From positions 5,084,001 through 5,148,000 of the forward strand of contig JAPFFF010000010.1 in assembly GCA_039105265.1 (NCBI GenBank): a DNA stretch of 64,000 nt. Reading direction: 5' to 3'. Made by a program: the position numbers and the translations under genes. How positions within the stretch are numbered: the stretch's first letter is position 1; each line of letters begins with the position of its first letter. The notes beneath the pieces were generated by a model. That model was given only the letters and a program-made list of their open reading frames with translations, ran no database searches and was not told the DNA's origin. Origin of the DNA: Tritrichomonas musculus. Lineage: Eukaryota; Parabasalia; Tritrichomonadida; Tritrichomonadidae. Below, piece after piece: positions 27,267 through 37,600 of the stretch.

Positions 27267-27661
27267 AATTTTTTTTTCAATAAATATTTTTAGACAAATG
27301 ATAGAGATATGGAAACTTTTAATTGAAGTTAAGATATTGCACCAACACCTATTAAATAAAATTGCATTTTTTTTTTTTTTTTCCAAAATTAACAATTTTT
27401 ATTTTTTTCAAGATGAATAAAAAACTAAATAACTTATATATTTCATTAGTTGATGAAATTAAACAATCGAAGGAATTTTTTTTTAAATCATAATTGCAAA
27501 ATAATAATTTTATATTTTTAAGAATAATAATAATATCAATAAGGTGAAATTGGCAATTGATAAGATGAAATATTTAAATGCTTTACTACTTCAACATTTG
27601 CTATAAGATTCTATTTAATTATGATAAAAAACTGAGAAATCAGCCAAAAACAAAAACAATT

Positions 27662-27815
27662 AGAGTCTTTTCGGGATTATAACTGGAATATCCACTTTAA
27701 TAACGGAAAAGTTCATTATGATTACGGAAAAATCCAATTTGATAACGGAAAGTGTAACCATTTTTTTGTGAAAATCTTTTTTATAAAACATTCCGTTATA
27801 ATCTCGAAAAGACAG
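27662..27815. mobile_element. Short TA-flanked inverted-repeat element (MITE-like)
   Basis: The left end has GTCTTTTCGGGATTATAAC and the right end is its inverse with one change (GTTATAATCTCGAAAAGAC). TA dinucleotides flank both ends (27660-27661, 27816-27817). Between them TAACGGAAAA-type motifs recur three times. It has no coding capacity. Family by TA flank only: Tc1/mariner-like. Confidence 0.55.
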
Positions 27816-27918
27816 TATTATATGGAGTTAACTAAAAAAAAAAAAGTATAAGAATGATGGTTTAGTGATTATTTATACCATGTAAATGTCTTACTTAAGT
27901 ATAAAAAAAATTAGTTAT

Positions 27919-28824
27919 TTAAATTCTTGTAACAATAACTCGTCTCCCAAGATAAAGACCTCGTATATTGATAGACGATGGAACTGTTATTTGTGCCAAT
28001 GATCTGCAGTCTCTGAAAGCGTCATTTCCAATTGATGTTACTGACGATGGAATTGAAACTTGTGTCAATGATGAGCAGCCTCTGAAAGCATAATTTTTAA
28101 TTGAAGTTAGAGAAGAAGGAAACGCAACCTGTGCTAATGATGAGCAGTAAGAGAAAGCATCTCCACCAATTGAAGTTACAGAAGAAGGAATTGTGATTTG
28201 TGTCAACGATGAGCATTCAGTGAAAACGAAAGCTTCAATTATTGTCAAAGAAGGAGGAAGCGTGATTTCTGTCAATGATGAACATCTTTCGAAAGCAGAA
28301 TCTCCAATTGAAGTGACAGAAGGAGGAATAATGATTTGTACCAACGATGAGCATCCTCTAAAAGCAGAGTTTCCAATTGAAGTAACAGAAGGAGGAAGCG
28401 TGATTTCTGTCAATGATGAACATCCTTCACAAAAGCATTCTCCAATTGAAGTTATGCATGAAAGAATTTTGATTTTCATCAACGATGGACAGTCATAGAA
28501 CATATTATCTCCAATCGAAATTACTGATGAAGGAATTTTGATTTTCGTTAATGACGAACATTTGCCAAAAGAGTATGACTCAATCGATGTGACTGAAGAA
28601 GGAATTTTAATTTGTGTTAACGAGGAGCATCCTTCAAAAGCAATTCCTTCAATTGAGTTTACAGAGGAAGGAATAATGATTCGTGTTAATGATGAACAAT
28701 TTGAGAATGATTCTCTTTTAATAGTTTTTATCGTTGGCGGAATGACAACATTGATTAAATTTCTGTTATTTTTAAAACATCTTTCTTCAATTGCTTGTAC
28801 TTTTGTTAATAAATAATAGATCAT
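27919..28824 (-). CDS. BspA-type leucine-rich-repeat protein, probably 5'-truncated
   Basis: A 301-residue ORF made almost wholly of about eleven 23-residue BspA/TpLRR repeats (C-S-S-L-T-x-I-x-I-P-S-S-V-T-S-I-G-x-x-A-F). Such proteins are adhesins or surface ligands in trichomonads and oral bacteria. There is no signal peptide or membrane anchor here. The same frame extends upstream of the first ATG with A-I-Q-N-A-A-R-N-N-Q-I-E-M-I-Y-Y-L-L, which is ankyrin-like. It then stops at the edge of the minisatellite at 28890. I infer that this was the C-terminal half of an ankyrin/BspA gene whose N-terminal half is at 29374-30489. The ATG used here is simply the first in frame. Confidence 0.7.
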   Translation of the reverse strand: MIYYLLTKVQAIEERCFKNNRNLINVVIPPTIKTIKRESFSNCSSLTRIIIPSSVNSIEGIAFEGCSSLTQIKIPSSVTSIESYSFGKCSSLTKIKIPSSVISIGDNMFYDCPSLMKIKILSCITSIGECFCEGCSSLTEITLPPSVTSIGNSAFRGCSSLVQIIIPPSVTSIGDSAFERCSSLTEITLPPSLTIIEAFVFTECSSLTQITIPSSVTSIGGDAFSYCSSLAQVAFPSSLTSIKNYAFRGCSSLTQVSIPSSVTSIGNDAFRDCRSLAQITVPSSINIRGLYLGRRVIVTRI

Positions 28825-28889
28825 TTCAATTTGATTATTTCTAGCTGCATTCTGAATGGCTACTTCACAAAAAAAATAAATAATGAAAT

Positions 28890-29395
28890 ATTATTCAAAT
28901 CTTTAAATCATAAAAACATTATTCAAATCTTCAAATTTTAAAAACATCATTCAAATCTTCAAATTTTAAAAACATCATTCAAATCTTTAAATTTTAAAAA
29001 CATCATTCAAATCTTCAAATTTTAAAAACATCATTCAAATCTTCAAATTTTTAAAAACATCATTCAAATCTTCAAATTTTAAAAACATCATTCAAATCTT
29101 CAAATTTTAAAAACATCATTCAAATCTTCAAATTTTAAAAACATTATTCAAATCTTCAAATTTTAAAAACATCATTCAAATCTTCAAATAATAAAAACAT
29201 CATTCAAATCTTCAAATTTTTAAAAACATCATTCAAATCTTCAAATTTTAAAAACATCATTCAAATCTTCAAATTTTTAAAAACATCATTCAAATCTTCA
29301 AATTTTAAAAACATCATTCAAATCTTCAAATTTTAAAAACATCATTCAAATCTTCAAATAATGAAATATTATTCTAATCTTTAAATTTTAAAAAT
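28890..29395. repeat. 28-bp minisatellite, about 18 copies
   Basis: The unit is AAAAACATCATTCAAATC followed by TTCAAATTTT, mostly 28 bp with a few 29-bp copies and near-perfect internal identity. Edge copies are more diverged (ATTATTC in place of ATCATTC). Both borders carry AATAATGAAATATTATTC, as if the array grew between two copies of one segment. Its length is not a multiple of three, so it breaks reading frames that enter it. Confidence 0.95.
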
Positions 29396-30489
29396 TTCAT
29401 TGAAATTGTAATGTAAATCTTCTTTTCGATAGTATACAAATACGATTTTATTAAAATATTAACAATATCTTCATATTCATATTGGCACAAAATAAAAAAT
29501 ATTTTTTTATCTTTAAAATCAGTTGGGAAAAATGAATAATTATGATATTTTAAAGCTTTTTTGAACACTCGCTCATTGAATGAGATATTGCTAATAATAT
29601 TTTCATCAATTAGATTTTCAAAGATGTATCTTGCTATTTCATTATGATGGCATTTAATGCTTTCAATTAATATTTGTTCCCAATTATTATCGGTTGGTTT
29701 GATGCCACTTCTTTCAATGTAATTTCGAATGAAAATTGCATTATTTGAATGAATTCCATAGAGCCACAAAGAGCCACTTATTGGAGCTTTATTTATATAC
29801 AAATATTGAAAAATTTGAATTGAGCCAAAAAATGCTGCATATTCAATCAATGTTGGCTTTTTATCAATTAAAAATGAATTCGTTTCAAAAATTGAAGGCT
29901 CAATTCGACTCGAAAGTCGAAAATTCGCTTGATTCACATATTGAACAAATTCTTCAACTGCATCTGAACGAATTAAAGAACAAATGTATGAATCATTCTC
30001 TCCAATTTGTCGTTTTGTATCATCCTTATCATCAGTTTTGTTGATATCAAAAGAAAAAAATTCAGAAAAATGCTTTTCATTGAATTTGATATATTGGGAT
30101 ATTTGATCATCAATTGTCAATATTCCTTCTTTTAGAAGAAAATAGATGAGACGTTTGTTACTTTCAAATTCTCTGTATATTTCAACGTTTGTCTGGGTTT
30201 CTTGAATCGTGGATCGAAAATTGAGTAGAATTCGTTCAATTTTGTTGAAAAAAGTGGCTTGACGGTGATGTTCGTTAGAAATTTTTATCAAAAGTGAAAT
30301 AAATTGATGAAACTGTTCTTTAATTCGTTGAATGTTATGCTTATCGATTATTTGGAGTAATTTTATATAATCTTCTTCCGAAACTGGATCTTGGTTGTCT
30401 AAATAGGCTAAAAATTGTTCATATATGTCAGTCATCTTATCAACATATTTTTTAATTTCTTCTTCGACTTTATTTTCCTTGGATGACAT
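29374..30489 (-). CDS. DUF3447-type ankyrin protein, C-terminus cut by minisatellite
   Basis: A 371-residue ORF. Residues 1-150 are a helical leader typical of the trichomonad DUF3447 family. Ankyrin-like repeats follow from about 150 (L-I-E-Y-A-A-F-F-G-S-I-Q-I-F-Q-Y-L). The family block W-E-Q-I-L-I-E-S-I-K-C-H-H-N-E-I-A-R-Y-I lies at residues 268-287. Family members usually go on with more ankyrin repeats. Here the last few residues (K-F-L-K-F-K-D) are read from the minisatellite and then a stop appears. Probably a truncated gene; the BspA ORF beyond the array may be its lost C-terminus. The start is the first ATG in frame, preceded by TTTTCATCA, close to the initiator consensus. Confidence 0.75.
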   Translation of the reverse strand: MSSKENKVEEEIKKYVDKMTDIYEQFLAYLDNQDPVSEEDYIKLLQIIDKHNIQRIKEQFHQFISLLIKISNEHHRQATFFNKIERILLNFRSTIQETQTNVEIYREFESNKRLIYFLLKEGILTIDDQISQYIKFNEKHFSEFFSFDINKTDDKDDTKRQIGENDSYICSLIRSDAVEEFVQYVNQANFRLSSRIEPSIFETNSFLIDKKPTLIEYAAFFGSIQIFQYLYINKAPISGSLWLYGIHSNNAIFIRNYIERSGIKPTDNNWEQILIESIKCHHNEIARYIFENLIDENIISNISFNERVFKKALKYHNYSFFPTDFKDKKIFFILCQYEYEDIVNILIKSYLYTIEKKIYITISMKFLKFKD

Positions 30490-30723
30490 TGATGAAAATT
30501 GAACAAATTATTGAAAAAGTTTTGATATATAAAGAAAATTCGCTTTCACATTTTTTGAGAATATCTTTATTTTCATCCAATAAAAATTTAATATTTTTAT
30601 TAAATATAAATATTAAATTTAATACTTATATAAATAAAATTATATAAGTTATGATATGCCCAGAATTTAAAGTTTTTTACCTTCTTAAAAATTTCATCAT
30701 AGAAAAAGTTAAGGTTCCATATC

Positions 30724-30728
30724 TCATT
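30724..30728 (+). promoter_or_regulatory. Initiator-like motif TCATT
   Basis: TCATT lies 8 bases before the ATG at 30736 and fits the trichomonad initiator. Confidence 0.45.
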
Positions 30729-30735
30729 CTAAATT

Positions 30736-32184
30736 ATGAATGATGAAAAAAACGATATTCTCCAAATAGAAAAAGGTTATATTAAACCCTTTGGCTTGAA
30801 AAATATTGGTAATTCATGTTATCAGAATTCAGCTTTTCAATGTTTATTTTCGCTACCAACTTTTGTGAAAAATTTAGATAGTTTAATTTCTAAATCAGAA
30901 AATCCAAAGTTATTGGTAGAAATTAAAAATTATATCTGTGATCCACTACATGACCCTACAAAAATCAGAGCATTTCTCGGAAAAAAAGACTCAATATATC
31001 AAAGTTTTTCTCAAAGTGATTCATACATGTTAATTTTAGTTATTATCGATTCAATACATGATGAAAATAAAAAAATGATTGATGATCTTTTTTATGGAAA
31101 GTTTACTAACCAAATTATTAATAATCAAATGGATATTTTATCAAGCTGTGATCAATTTTGTACCTCGATTAATTTTTCGATCAAAGCTTCTCAACGAATC
31201 CTTTACATTCCGTATTCCATTACCCAGCATACAATAAGATTTGCAAGATTACCAAAAGTTTCAGAAACGGTCGGATTCGAAGATGAAAACATAGAAAAAG
31301 CTACCATCAAGCCATTTTTACTCATGAGGAAAGCCAATTCAAAATATGAAAACATCGACCAAATATCCCCTGAATATTCATTGGTCTATGCTTTTGAGCT
31401 TCCAGAAAAAGTCAAGGACGGTTTTGGTCTTGTCACTGTTCAATTAGAGACACCTGAAAAAAAGTTGCTTGGTCCTCCATTTTTATGCGAAGTTCCTCTT
31501 GGTCAGAACGATGAAAATCAATTGAAAAAGATTGTAATTGAAAGAATCAAAGAACTCTTTACTGTGCCAATTAACGATGAGATAGAAGCCACGTTAAAAT
31601 TGAAAGAAAAAATTAGTTCATTCAATTTTTCAGAGAAACCGCCATTTTGTATTGAAAATGTAAATTATATTGTTTCCGATCAAAAATTGATTGACAATAA
31701 AAAACGTTCCAAAAAACCGTCAGATGACGTCATTAGTATCCCTCAATTATTTAACGGTCATATCGCCTATAATCCTTTGATTTCTGATTCTCAAATTAAG
31801 TCTTTTCAACGAGTGAAATACACCGAATTTCCACAAATTTTAGTTATGCAAATTCAGAGAGGATTCAAGCTGATTAAAGGTGATGTTACCTGCAACTCAA
31901 AAATTTTTATTCCTCAGAAAATTTCTGTAACTACCGATGGCGAATTCAATAGGATGTCATCAAATGTTGACGAATTGAAGAACGGCCTTCAATATGAGTT
32001 GCGCGCATTCACAGACCACATCGGAACTTTGAACGAAGGTCACTTCACTGCTTTCGCTAAAAGAGGTGAAAACTGGTACCATTTCAATGACTCAAAAGTG
32101 ACACAAATCCCTGAAATAACTGAGCCAAGCACAACTGCTTGCACTGTATTTTATCAAAGAATCAATAATGATAAACAAGAGTGA
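30736..32184 (+). CDS. Ubiquitin-specific protease (peptidase C19)
   Basis: A complete 482-residue protein. The Cys box G-L-K-N-I-G-N-S-C-Y-Q-N-S at residues 20-32 contains catalytic Cys28. The His box N-E-G-H-F-T-A-F-A holds His436, and F-N-D-S-K-V holds Asp452, completing the triad. USP enzymes remove ubiquitin from proteins or trim chains in cytosol or nucleus. The catalytic fold is split by a long insertion (about residues 165-345). The usual pair of CxxC zinc ligands is not evident. There is no ubiquitin-binding zinc finger before the domain, so it is a minimal USP. Substrates are unknown. Confidence 0.9.
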   Translation: MNDEKNDILQIEKGYIKPFGLKNIGNSCYQNSAFQCLFSLPTFVKNLDSLISKSENPKLLVEIKNYICDPLHDPTKIRAFLGKKDSIYQSFSQSDSYMLILVIIDSIHDENKKMIDDLFYGKFTNQIINNQMDILSSCDQFCTSINFSIKASQRILYIPYSITQHTIRFARLPKVSETVGFEDENIEKATIKPFLLMRKANSKYENIDQISPEYSLVYAFELPEKVKDGFGLVTVQLETPEKKLLGPPFLCEVPLGQNDENQLKKIVIERIKELFTVPINDEIEATLKLKEKISSFNFSEKPPFCIENVNYIVSDQKLIDNKKRSKKPSDDVISIPQLFNGHIAYNPLISDSQIKSFQRVKYTEFPQILVMQIQRGFKLIKGDVTCNSKIFIPQKISVTTDGEFNRMSSNVDELKNGLQYELRAFTDHIGTLNEGHFTAFAKRGENWYHFNDSKVTQIPEITEPSTTACTVFYQRINNDKQE

Positions 32185-32387
32185 TTGTAAAGGAGTTTTA
32201 ATAGTTTAATAGCTATTTAAATTGATTAATAAATTAAACTATTAAAAATATTTTTAAAAAAAAAATAAAAAAAAATGGAATGATTAAATGTTTTCCTTCA
32301 AAATAATACAAAAAAAAGATCTGTGAATATTCCTTCGTTTGACGAAAGTGATAGAATGAAAAGTCTGCAAAATGGAGATTTCTCTTT

Positions 32388-32561
32388 TTAACTTAGCTTA
32401 TCAACATAGAAAAATCTGTCGAACATTTCATGAATCAGTGAAATATCTGACGCTTGGTTCTTTACAATGTGATCAATCTTTTTCATTTGTATGATCACTC
32501 CAGATTTGTCTTCTGTTGATTTCTCACCTGTCTTTTTTATTAATTTTTTAATCTCTTTCAT
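32388..32561 (-). CDS. Small hypothetical protein (57 residues)
   Basis: A lysine-rich helical ORF beginning M-K-E-I-K-K-L-I-K-K-T-G-E-K and ending M-F-D-R-F-F-Y-V-D-K-L-S. Codon use is less AT-biased than the surrounding spacer, which suggests real or recently real coding sequence. The frame is open nine codons further upstream, so it may be the 3' end of a lost longer gene. I do not recognise a family. Confidence 0.35.
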   Translation of the reverse strand: MKEIKKLIKKTGEKSTEDKSGVIIQMKKIDHIVKNQASDISLIHEMFDRFFYVDKLS

Positions 32562-32639
32562 TTGATTCCTAACCAGAAAATTTGGCTCCTAGCGATGCGT
32601 ATGAAAGAAGAAGAAGAGATATCTTTTAATGATGTATAA

Positions 32640-33001
32640 GTGAATGAAATGATACTTATTTCAAAAGTAATGGTGATTATTACCTTTAAAGTCAACATAA
32701 AGAAAAGTTACGACGAATATGAAATAAAAATATACAGAAGGTTTTTTGGCAAAGAATTGTTTAAAAATCTGCCAATAATGAATTTTTCTGTCAGTGGAAT
32801 TGATTACAATAATAATGAGACAAAAAAATTAAATGTGATCTTTTCAACATTTGTTAATTTTGAATTTTTTTCTATTTCCATTTGATGAGAATGCATTTAA
32901 TCATTCCACTTTTTCATAAATTAAGTCGTTATTCTCTCAACATAGTAAAGGGTTCACCAAAAGTTGTAATATTAATCTCTTCGAATTTCAACTAAAGTTG
33001 A
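32640..33001. other. Intergenic; weak 81-codon ORF not supported
   Basis: An 81-codon plus-strand ORF (32640-32885) has no recognisable domain and AT-rich codons. Otherwise empty up to the duplication breakpoint at 33002. Confidence 0.3.
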
Positions 33002-33005
33002 ATGT

Positions 33006-33470
33006 GTGTCGTCTAAAATAGAAGACATCAAAAGCACTTCTAAAACATACAAAATAACTATTAATTCAAGAGACCTTTCTAAGGATATTACACTTTCTTA
33101 TACAACTAGTTTTGATGATACAAAGCAGCCAATTGATAGCAAAAACTTTGTAATTGAAGATTTTGAAGCTTTTTCGGTTACAATTTATGCTACAATTTCA
33201 GGAAGATGCAATCAAAAAGAATTTAAGAAGTATTCATCAGGCGATGAGTACGAGACCGAGTTTACGTTAAATGAAGATGAAATCTTAGAAGTTTGCCCAG
33301 TAGGAGGAGATAGTGGAGACGATAAATGCAAAAATAAAGTACCTCTTTATATCGTAATCATATTGGCTGTTGTTCTGGTCGTCGTTATAATTGTCTTTAT
33401 CATTGTGATAGTGGTTCTCCGTAAAAAGATGGGAAGCTATAAGAGTGATAAAGAAACTACTGAAGTTTGA
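33006..33470 (+). pseudogene. 5'-truncated copy of type I surface protein
   Basis: The frame gives 154 residues nearly identical to residues 242-395 of the protein at 51539-52726 (one difference seen, Thr for Lys in S-K-D-I-x-L-S-Y). It keeps the membrane helix and K-K-M-G-S-Y-K-S tail. There is no ATG before the tail, no signal peptide, and the upstream sequence is unrelated. It is a non-functional gene fragment of recent origin. Confidence 0.85.
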
Positions 33471-33594
33471 AGCTTTTCACAAAATAAAAAATAACCTGGT
33501 AAATTACAAAATTCTCTTTTCAGAGATTTTTTTTAAATTATAATTTTAATATTTATAATTTTCAAAAATTGAAATGTCTTTTGAAAAAATTATA

Positions 33595-33817
33595 AAGTGA
33601 GAGAAATAAAGGGAGGTCAATTCAAAAAATAGGGGGTCGATTCAAATAATAATTAATTTCAAGGGAAAACGATAATAAAAATTTATTTTGAGAAAAAAAT
33701 ATTTGAAAAAAATTTTTTTCTTAAAATTATAATTTCTGAAAAAATATTCAATTTTTTCTTAACTTGATCGTCGACCCCTATTTTATTGAATGAGACCTCT
33801 ATTTTTTGGGGGCACTT
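33595..33817. mobile_element. TA-flanked inverted-repeat element, GGGGTC family, copy A1
   Basis: Ends AAGTGAGAG and its inverse CACTT, flanked by TA (33593-33594, 33818-33819). The arms repeat AATAGGGGGTCGATTCAA and, inverted, CGACCCCTATTTTATTGAAT. No coding capacity. Carried here as part of the duplication from 52851-53074. Confidence 0.65.
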
Positions 33818-33848
33818 TATGTGTTTTCATAAAATTGAATGTCATATA

Positions 33849-33958
33849 AAGCGAGAGAAATAAAGGGGGTCAATTCAAAAAATAGGGGGTCGATTCAAAT
33901 AATAATTAATTTCAAGGGAAAACGATAATAAAAATTTATTTTGAGAAAAAAATATTTG

Positions 33959-33987
<29 letters not shown>
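33849..33987. mobile_element. GGGGTC-family element, truncated copy A2
   Basis: Starts AAGCGAGAGAAATAAAGGG after TA and matches 53106 onward, but stops at the poly(A) run that ends the duplicated block. Confidence 0.6.
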
Positions 33988-33990
<3 letters not shown>

Positions 33991-34054
33991 GGATAGTATC
34001 ACTTTTAAAAACTTTTTTCACTTAAAGTATCACTTTTTGAGAGAGAAAAAAAAA

Positions 34055-34065
34055 TCAGTAACACT
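34055..34065 (+). repeat. 11-bp direct repeat TCAGTAACACT, left
   Basis: Exact match to 48061-48071. It flanks the outer element and is read as a target-site duplication. Confidence 0.6.
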
Positions 34066-34235
34066 AATTTGCTTTTAAAAAAAGGGAAATTACAAATGTC
34101 CCTACTTTAACGGTCATTTTTAACGGCTATTAAATTTGTGAGGTGAAGTAGGGACATTTGTCGCTGCTCCATTTGTCCCTACTTTAACGGTCATTTATAA
34201 CGGTCAAACATATAGAAAATCTCTTTTTATTTTTA

Positions 34236-34597
34236 AGTAGTATACGTTTGCGGTGATTTCAGACCTCCGGTCTTCAATCCCCTCAAACACCCCTAATTTT
34301 GGCACTTTTTTGTCTCCAACTACCCCAATTTTGGCACTTTTTTGACCTCCAGAGTGTTGTCAGAAATCCCCCTATCACTATAGGGCATTTTGCATTCACC
34401 TTTTTGTGTCAATAAATTGCCTAAATTAAGGTCTTTCAATGGATGGAAAGTGGTGATATGAACATAATTTTGATAAAATTTTTGTATGACATGTGATATG
34501 AAAAAAGGTATAAATAAAATTTTTATATACAATTTATGATTTTTAAAATTATTGAAATCAACTTTTTTGAAACTTTTTCTGAAACAAATAATTTTTT
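34236..34597 (+). repeat. Polinton left terminal inverted repeat (362 bp)
   Basis: Matches the reverse complement of 46847-47208 with the same length and two differences seen. It contains paired AATTTTGGCACTTTTTTG sub-repeats. Confidence 0.95.
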
Positions 34598-34665
34598 GAA
34601 ATTTTCACATTTATGATAAGTGGTATAAATTTTTATATTTTTTAATTTTTATTTTCATTGCAAAA

Positions 34666-37600
34666 ATGAGACTCTCCGAAGCTACTCCCGAAAAATTGCA
34701 AGAACTGTTTGAATTGATAATAAACGAGAAACTACAACACGACTTTTCATATTATTGGAACTCACAAGAAGAATTCTATTATGACATACGAGAATGTGCT
34801 AAGTATGAAGGGTATGATGGAGATATGGACAATTATGACGCGATGTACTGGTATTTTAAAGGCAAGAACAATACCCCCGCGCAACAACCTAAACAACAAG
34901 AACAACCCAAACAAGCTGAACAACCAATCAAAACGGACAACAATTCCCAGCAACAAATTGTCGACGAAATAATGGAAAAATTAGAATACTCCCCAAGAAG
35001 ATGGCAAATCGACTTTGAGAGACTAGATAAGGACGGCAGACTCTTATTGCTTCCCAAATTGAAGGAATTCTTTGAAGAATATATAGATTCTTTGCCCATT
35101 ATCGCCAAATACAAACTCGCTTTCAAAATCAAAAATCAATGGCATTCATATCAATTAACTCCTGAAATATACAACAAATTAATGGAAAATCTAACAGAAA
35201 AACACTTCATCTTCGATATAGAGAATGTTGTCCCAGAATATTTTTATGAGAATGGAGCCGAAAAAATACCCGAATGGAGCCTCTTTGAAGCAGTTCGCTT
35301 TAGTGAATTTCAGAATATTAAGGCAAAAAATGACGTAGGCGGAAGTTTCTTTCAATATTTGGTACGTGAAAACTGCCCATCAAATGTCTCAAAATATCTC
35401 GAAAAATTACAGATTTTCACATCTCTCGTAGACAAAAAAGGCAAACAGAGAAAGGAATTGGACGATTGCTGCTTCATCTATGCGCTTCAACAAACAGGAT
35501 GCTACGATGATGATACACTAAACAAAATGCGCCTAAGAATTAATTCAAGATATCTCTCCCAAAAAGCATTAAACGAACTATGTACTGAGTTCAATATTCA
35601 TGTCAAATTATCGTTTATCAACGAAGATGCCAATGGAAAAAATAAGAAACGTTCTGTCAGGTCCAAAAAGAATGATACAAATAAACATTATTTAGGTATA
35701 GAAAATGCTGAACCAAATAGAACTCATACAATGAACGTATTCAATAAGCACTATTTCCTTGAGGAGAAAACACCTTTCAGCACGTACTATATCAATCACC
35801 TCAATCAATGCACAGAAGATAAATTCAATAAAGAGTACAACGTTGACCACTGGCGCCCCGCGAGATGCTTCATGACATCATCAGACCTCGTTCGAACTTT
35901 AATGAAAAACAACTTCTTCATCCCAATCACATTCGGTCAATATAAGGTACTCAATACAATTTTCCACAAAGAAGTAATCGACGATATTGACCTTATAGAC
36001 CTCGAATATAACGAAGAACAATGCACGAAACTAATAAAAGTTGGCAAAAAGAAACTCTCAGAAAATGACAACAAAACATATTGGTATGCCGATTTTGAAG
36101 CAGATACATCAACAGAAATTCACAAACCTTTCCTCTGTGTCTTACAGAATAGAACAGGACGTATCAATAAAACTTTCCGAGGAGAAGATTGCAACAAACA
36201 ATTACTCGATTATTTGCCCGATGATGCAGTCGTTTATTTCCACAATTTAGCGTATGATATCAGAATGATGGCCTCTTTCGGACTCGCCAAATCCATCATC
36301 AAAGGCACAAAAACAATGAAGGCCGACATAAAATATAACAACAAAACCATCCATCTCAAAGACTCTTTACCAATTCTTTCCTGCAAATTATCTCAATTAC
36401 CCTCAATGTTTGACATTCCTGACATACAAAAAGAGATATTTCCATACAAATATTATACTCTTGATCGCCTTCAAACTAACTGTGGCACAATCAACGAAGC
36501 AGGAGAAAATGAAGACAAAATTTGGACCGATGAAGACTACAATTTATTCAACTCCAATATCGATAAAATATCTGGCTGCCGAATAGACGAAAACCATTTT
36601 GACATGTGGAAATATGCAGAATTTTACTGCCAGCAAGACGTTAATATCCTCAGAATCGGATTCAATAAACTGCGTGAAGGATTCATCAAAGACTTCAAAG
36701 TCGACCCATTTAATTTCATCAGCATATCGTCTCTCGCAAACGAAGTCTTCAATCAAAGAGTCTATTATCCCAACCAAAATCTGTACAAATTAGGTGGTCA
36801 TGTGAGATATTTTTGCTCAAAGGCGATATATGGAGGTAGATGTATGACAGCTTATAACAAGAAATGGCATGTCAAGAAGAACCTTTGCGATTTTGATGCA
36901 GTATCATTATATCCTTCCGCAATGAGCAGATTATACACAGTTGAAGGACGTCCAAAGGTAATACAACAAGACCAACTCAACTATTCTTTCCTCTCCAAAC
37001 AGTCCGCATACATCGTTGAAATCGAAATAACAAAAATCAACAAACATTATGCATTTCCGTTAATCGTTCAAAAAATTGACGGCCTAAACAGGAATAACGA
37101 CATTCTCCAACCAAATCAAACCATTAAAATGGTTGTTGACAATATTACTTTGGAGGACTTTATTGAGTTTCAACAAATAGAATTCAATATACTGAGAGGA
37201 TATTATTGGGACGGAAAGAAAGATTATCGCATTCAAGAATGTATCAAAAAGATATTCAATAAACGACTCGAATATAAGAAACAGAATAATCCGCTCCAAA
37301 ATCTCTACAAACTCATCATGAATTCCTGCTACGGCAAAACAATTGAGAGACCAGTAGATAAAGACTATAAATATCTTCACGAAGGAGATGAACTCGACAA
37401 ATATTGGGCAAAAAACTACAACAAAATTGTCGAAGATATTCAGTTAAACAACTCAAATATTCACGCAATAAAGACCCTCAAACAAATAGATAATCACTTC
37501 AATTTCTCTCTTTTAGGCATCCAAGTTTTGTCAATGTCCAAGAGAATAATGAATGAGGTGATGTGTCTTGCTTTCGACATAGGATGCCATATTTATTACC

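Larger units (their letters stand above)
33002..33987 (+). repeat. Recent copy of the 3' end of the surface-protein gene at 51539, plus downstream DNA
   Basis: From 33002 the sequence follows 52258 onward with very few differences, through the coding end, 3' flank and the two inverted-repeat elements, to about 53216. The copy then runs into 29 A residues (33959-33987) and unrelated sequence. The left junction falls inside the source coding region. Confidence 0.92.

Noticed and set aside
28193-28816. Plus-strand ORFs with repeated V-N-D-E-H and E-V-T-E-G-G motifs
   Set aside because: They are the antisense reading of the BspA repeats on the minus strand; the repetition simply mirrors the 69-bp coding repeat.
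28890-29395. CRISPR-like array
   Set aside because: Units are contiguous copies without unique spacers, in a eukaryotic genome; it is a minisatellite.
32640-32885. 81-codon plus-strand ORF
   Set aside because: Low-complexity, AT-driven codons and no recognisable family.
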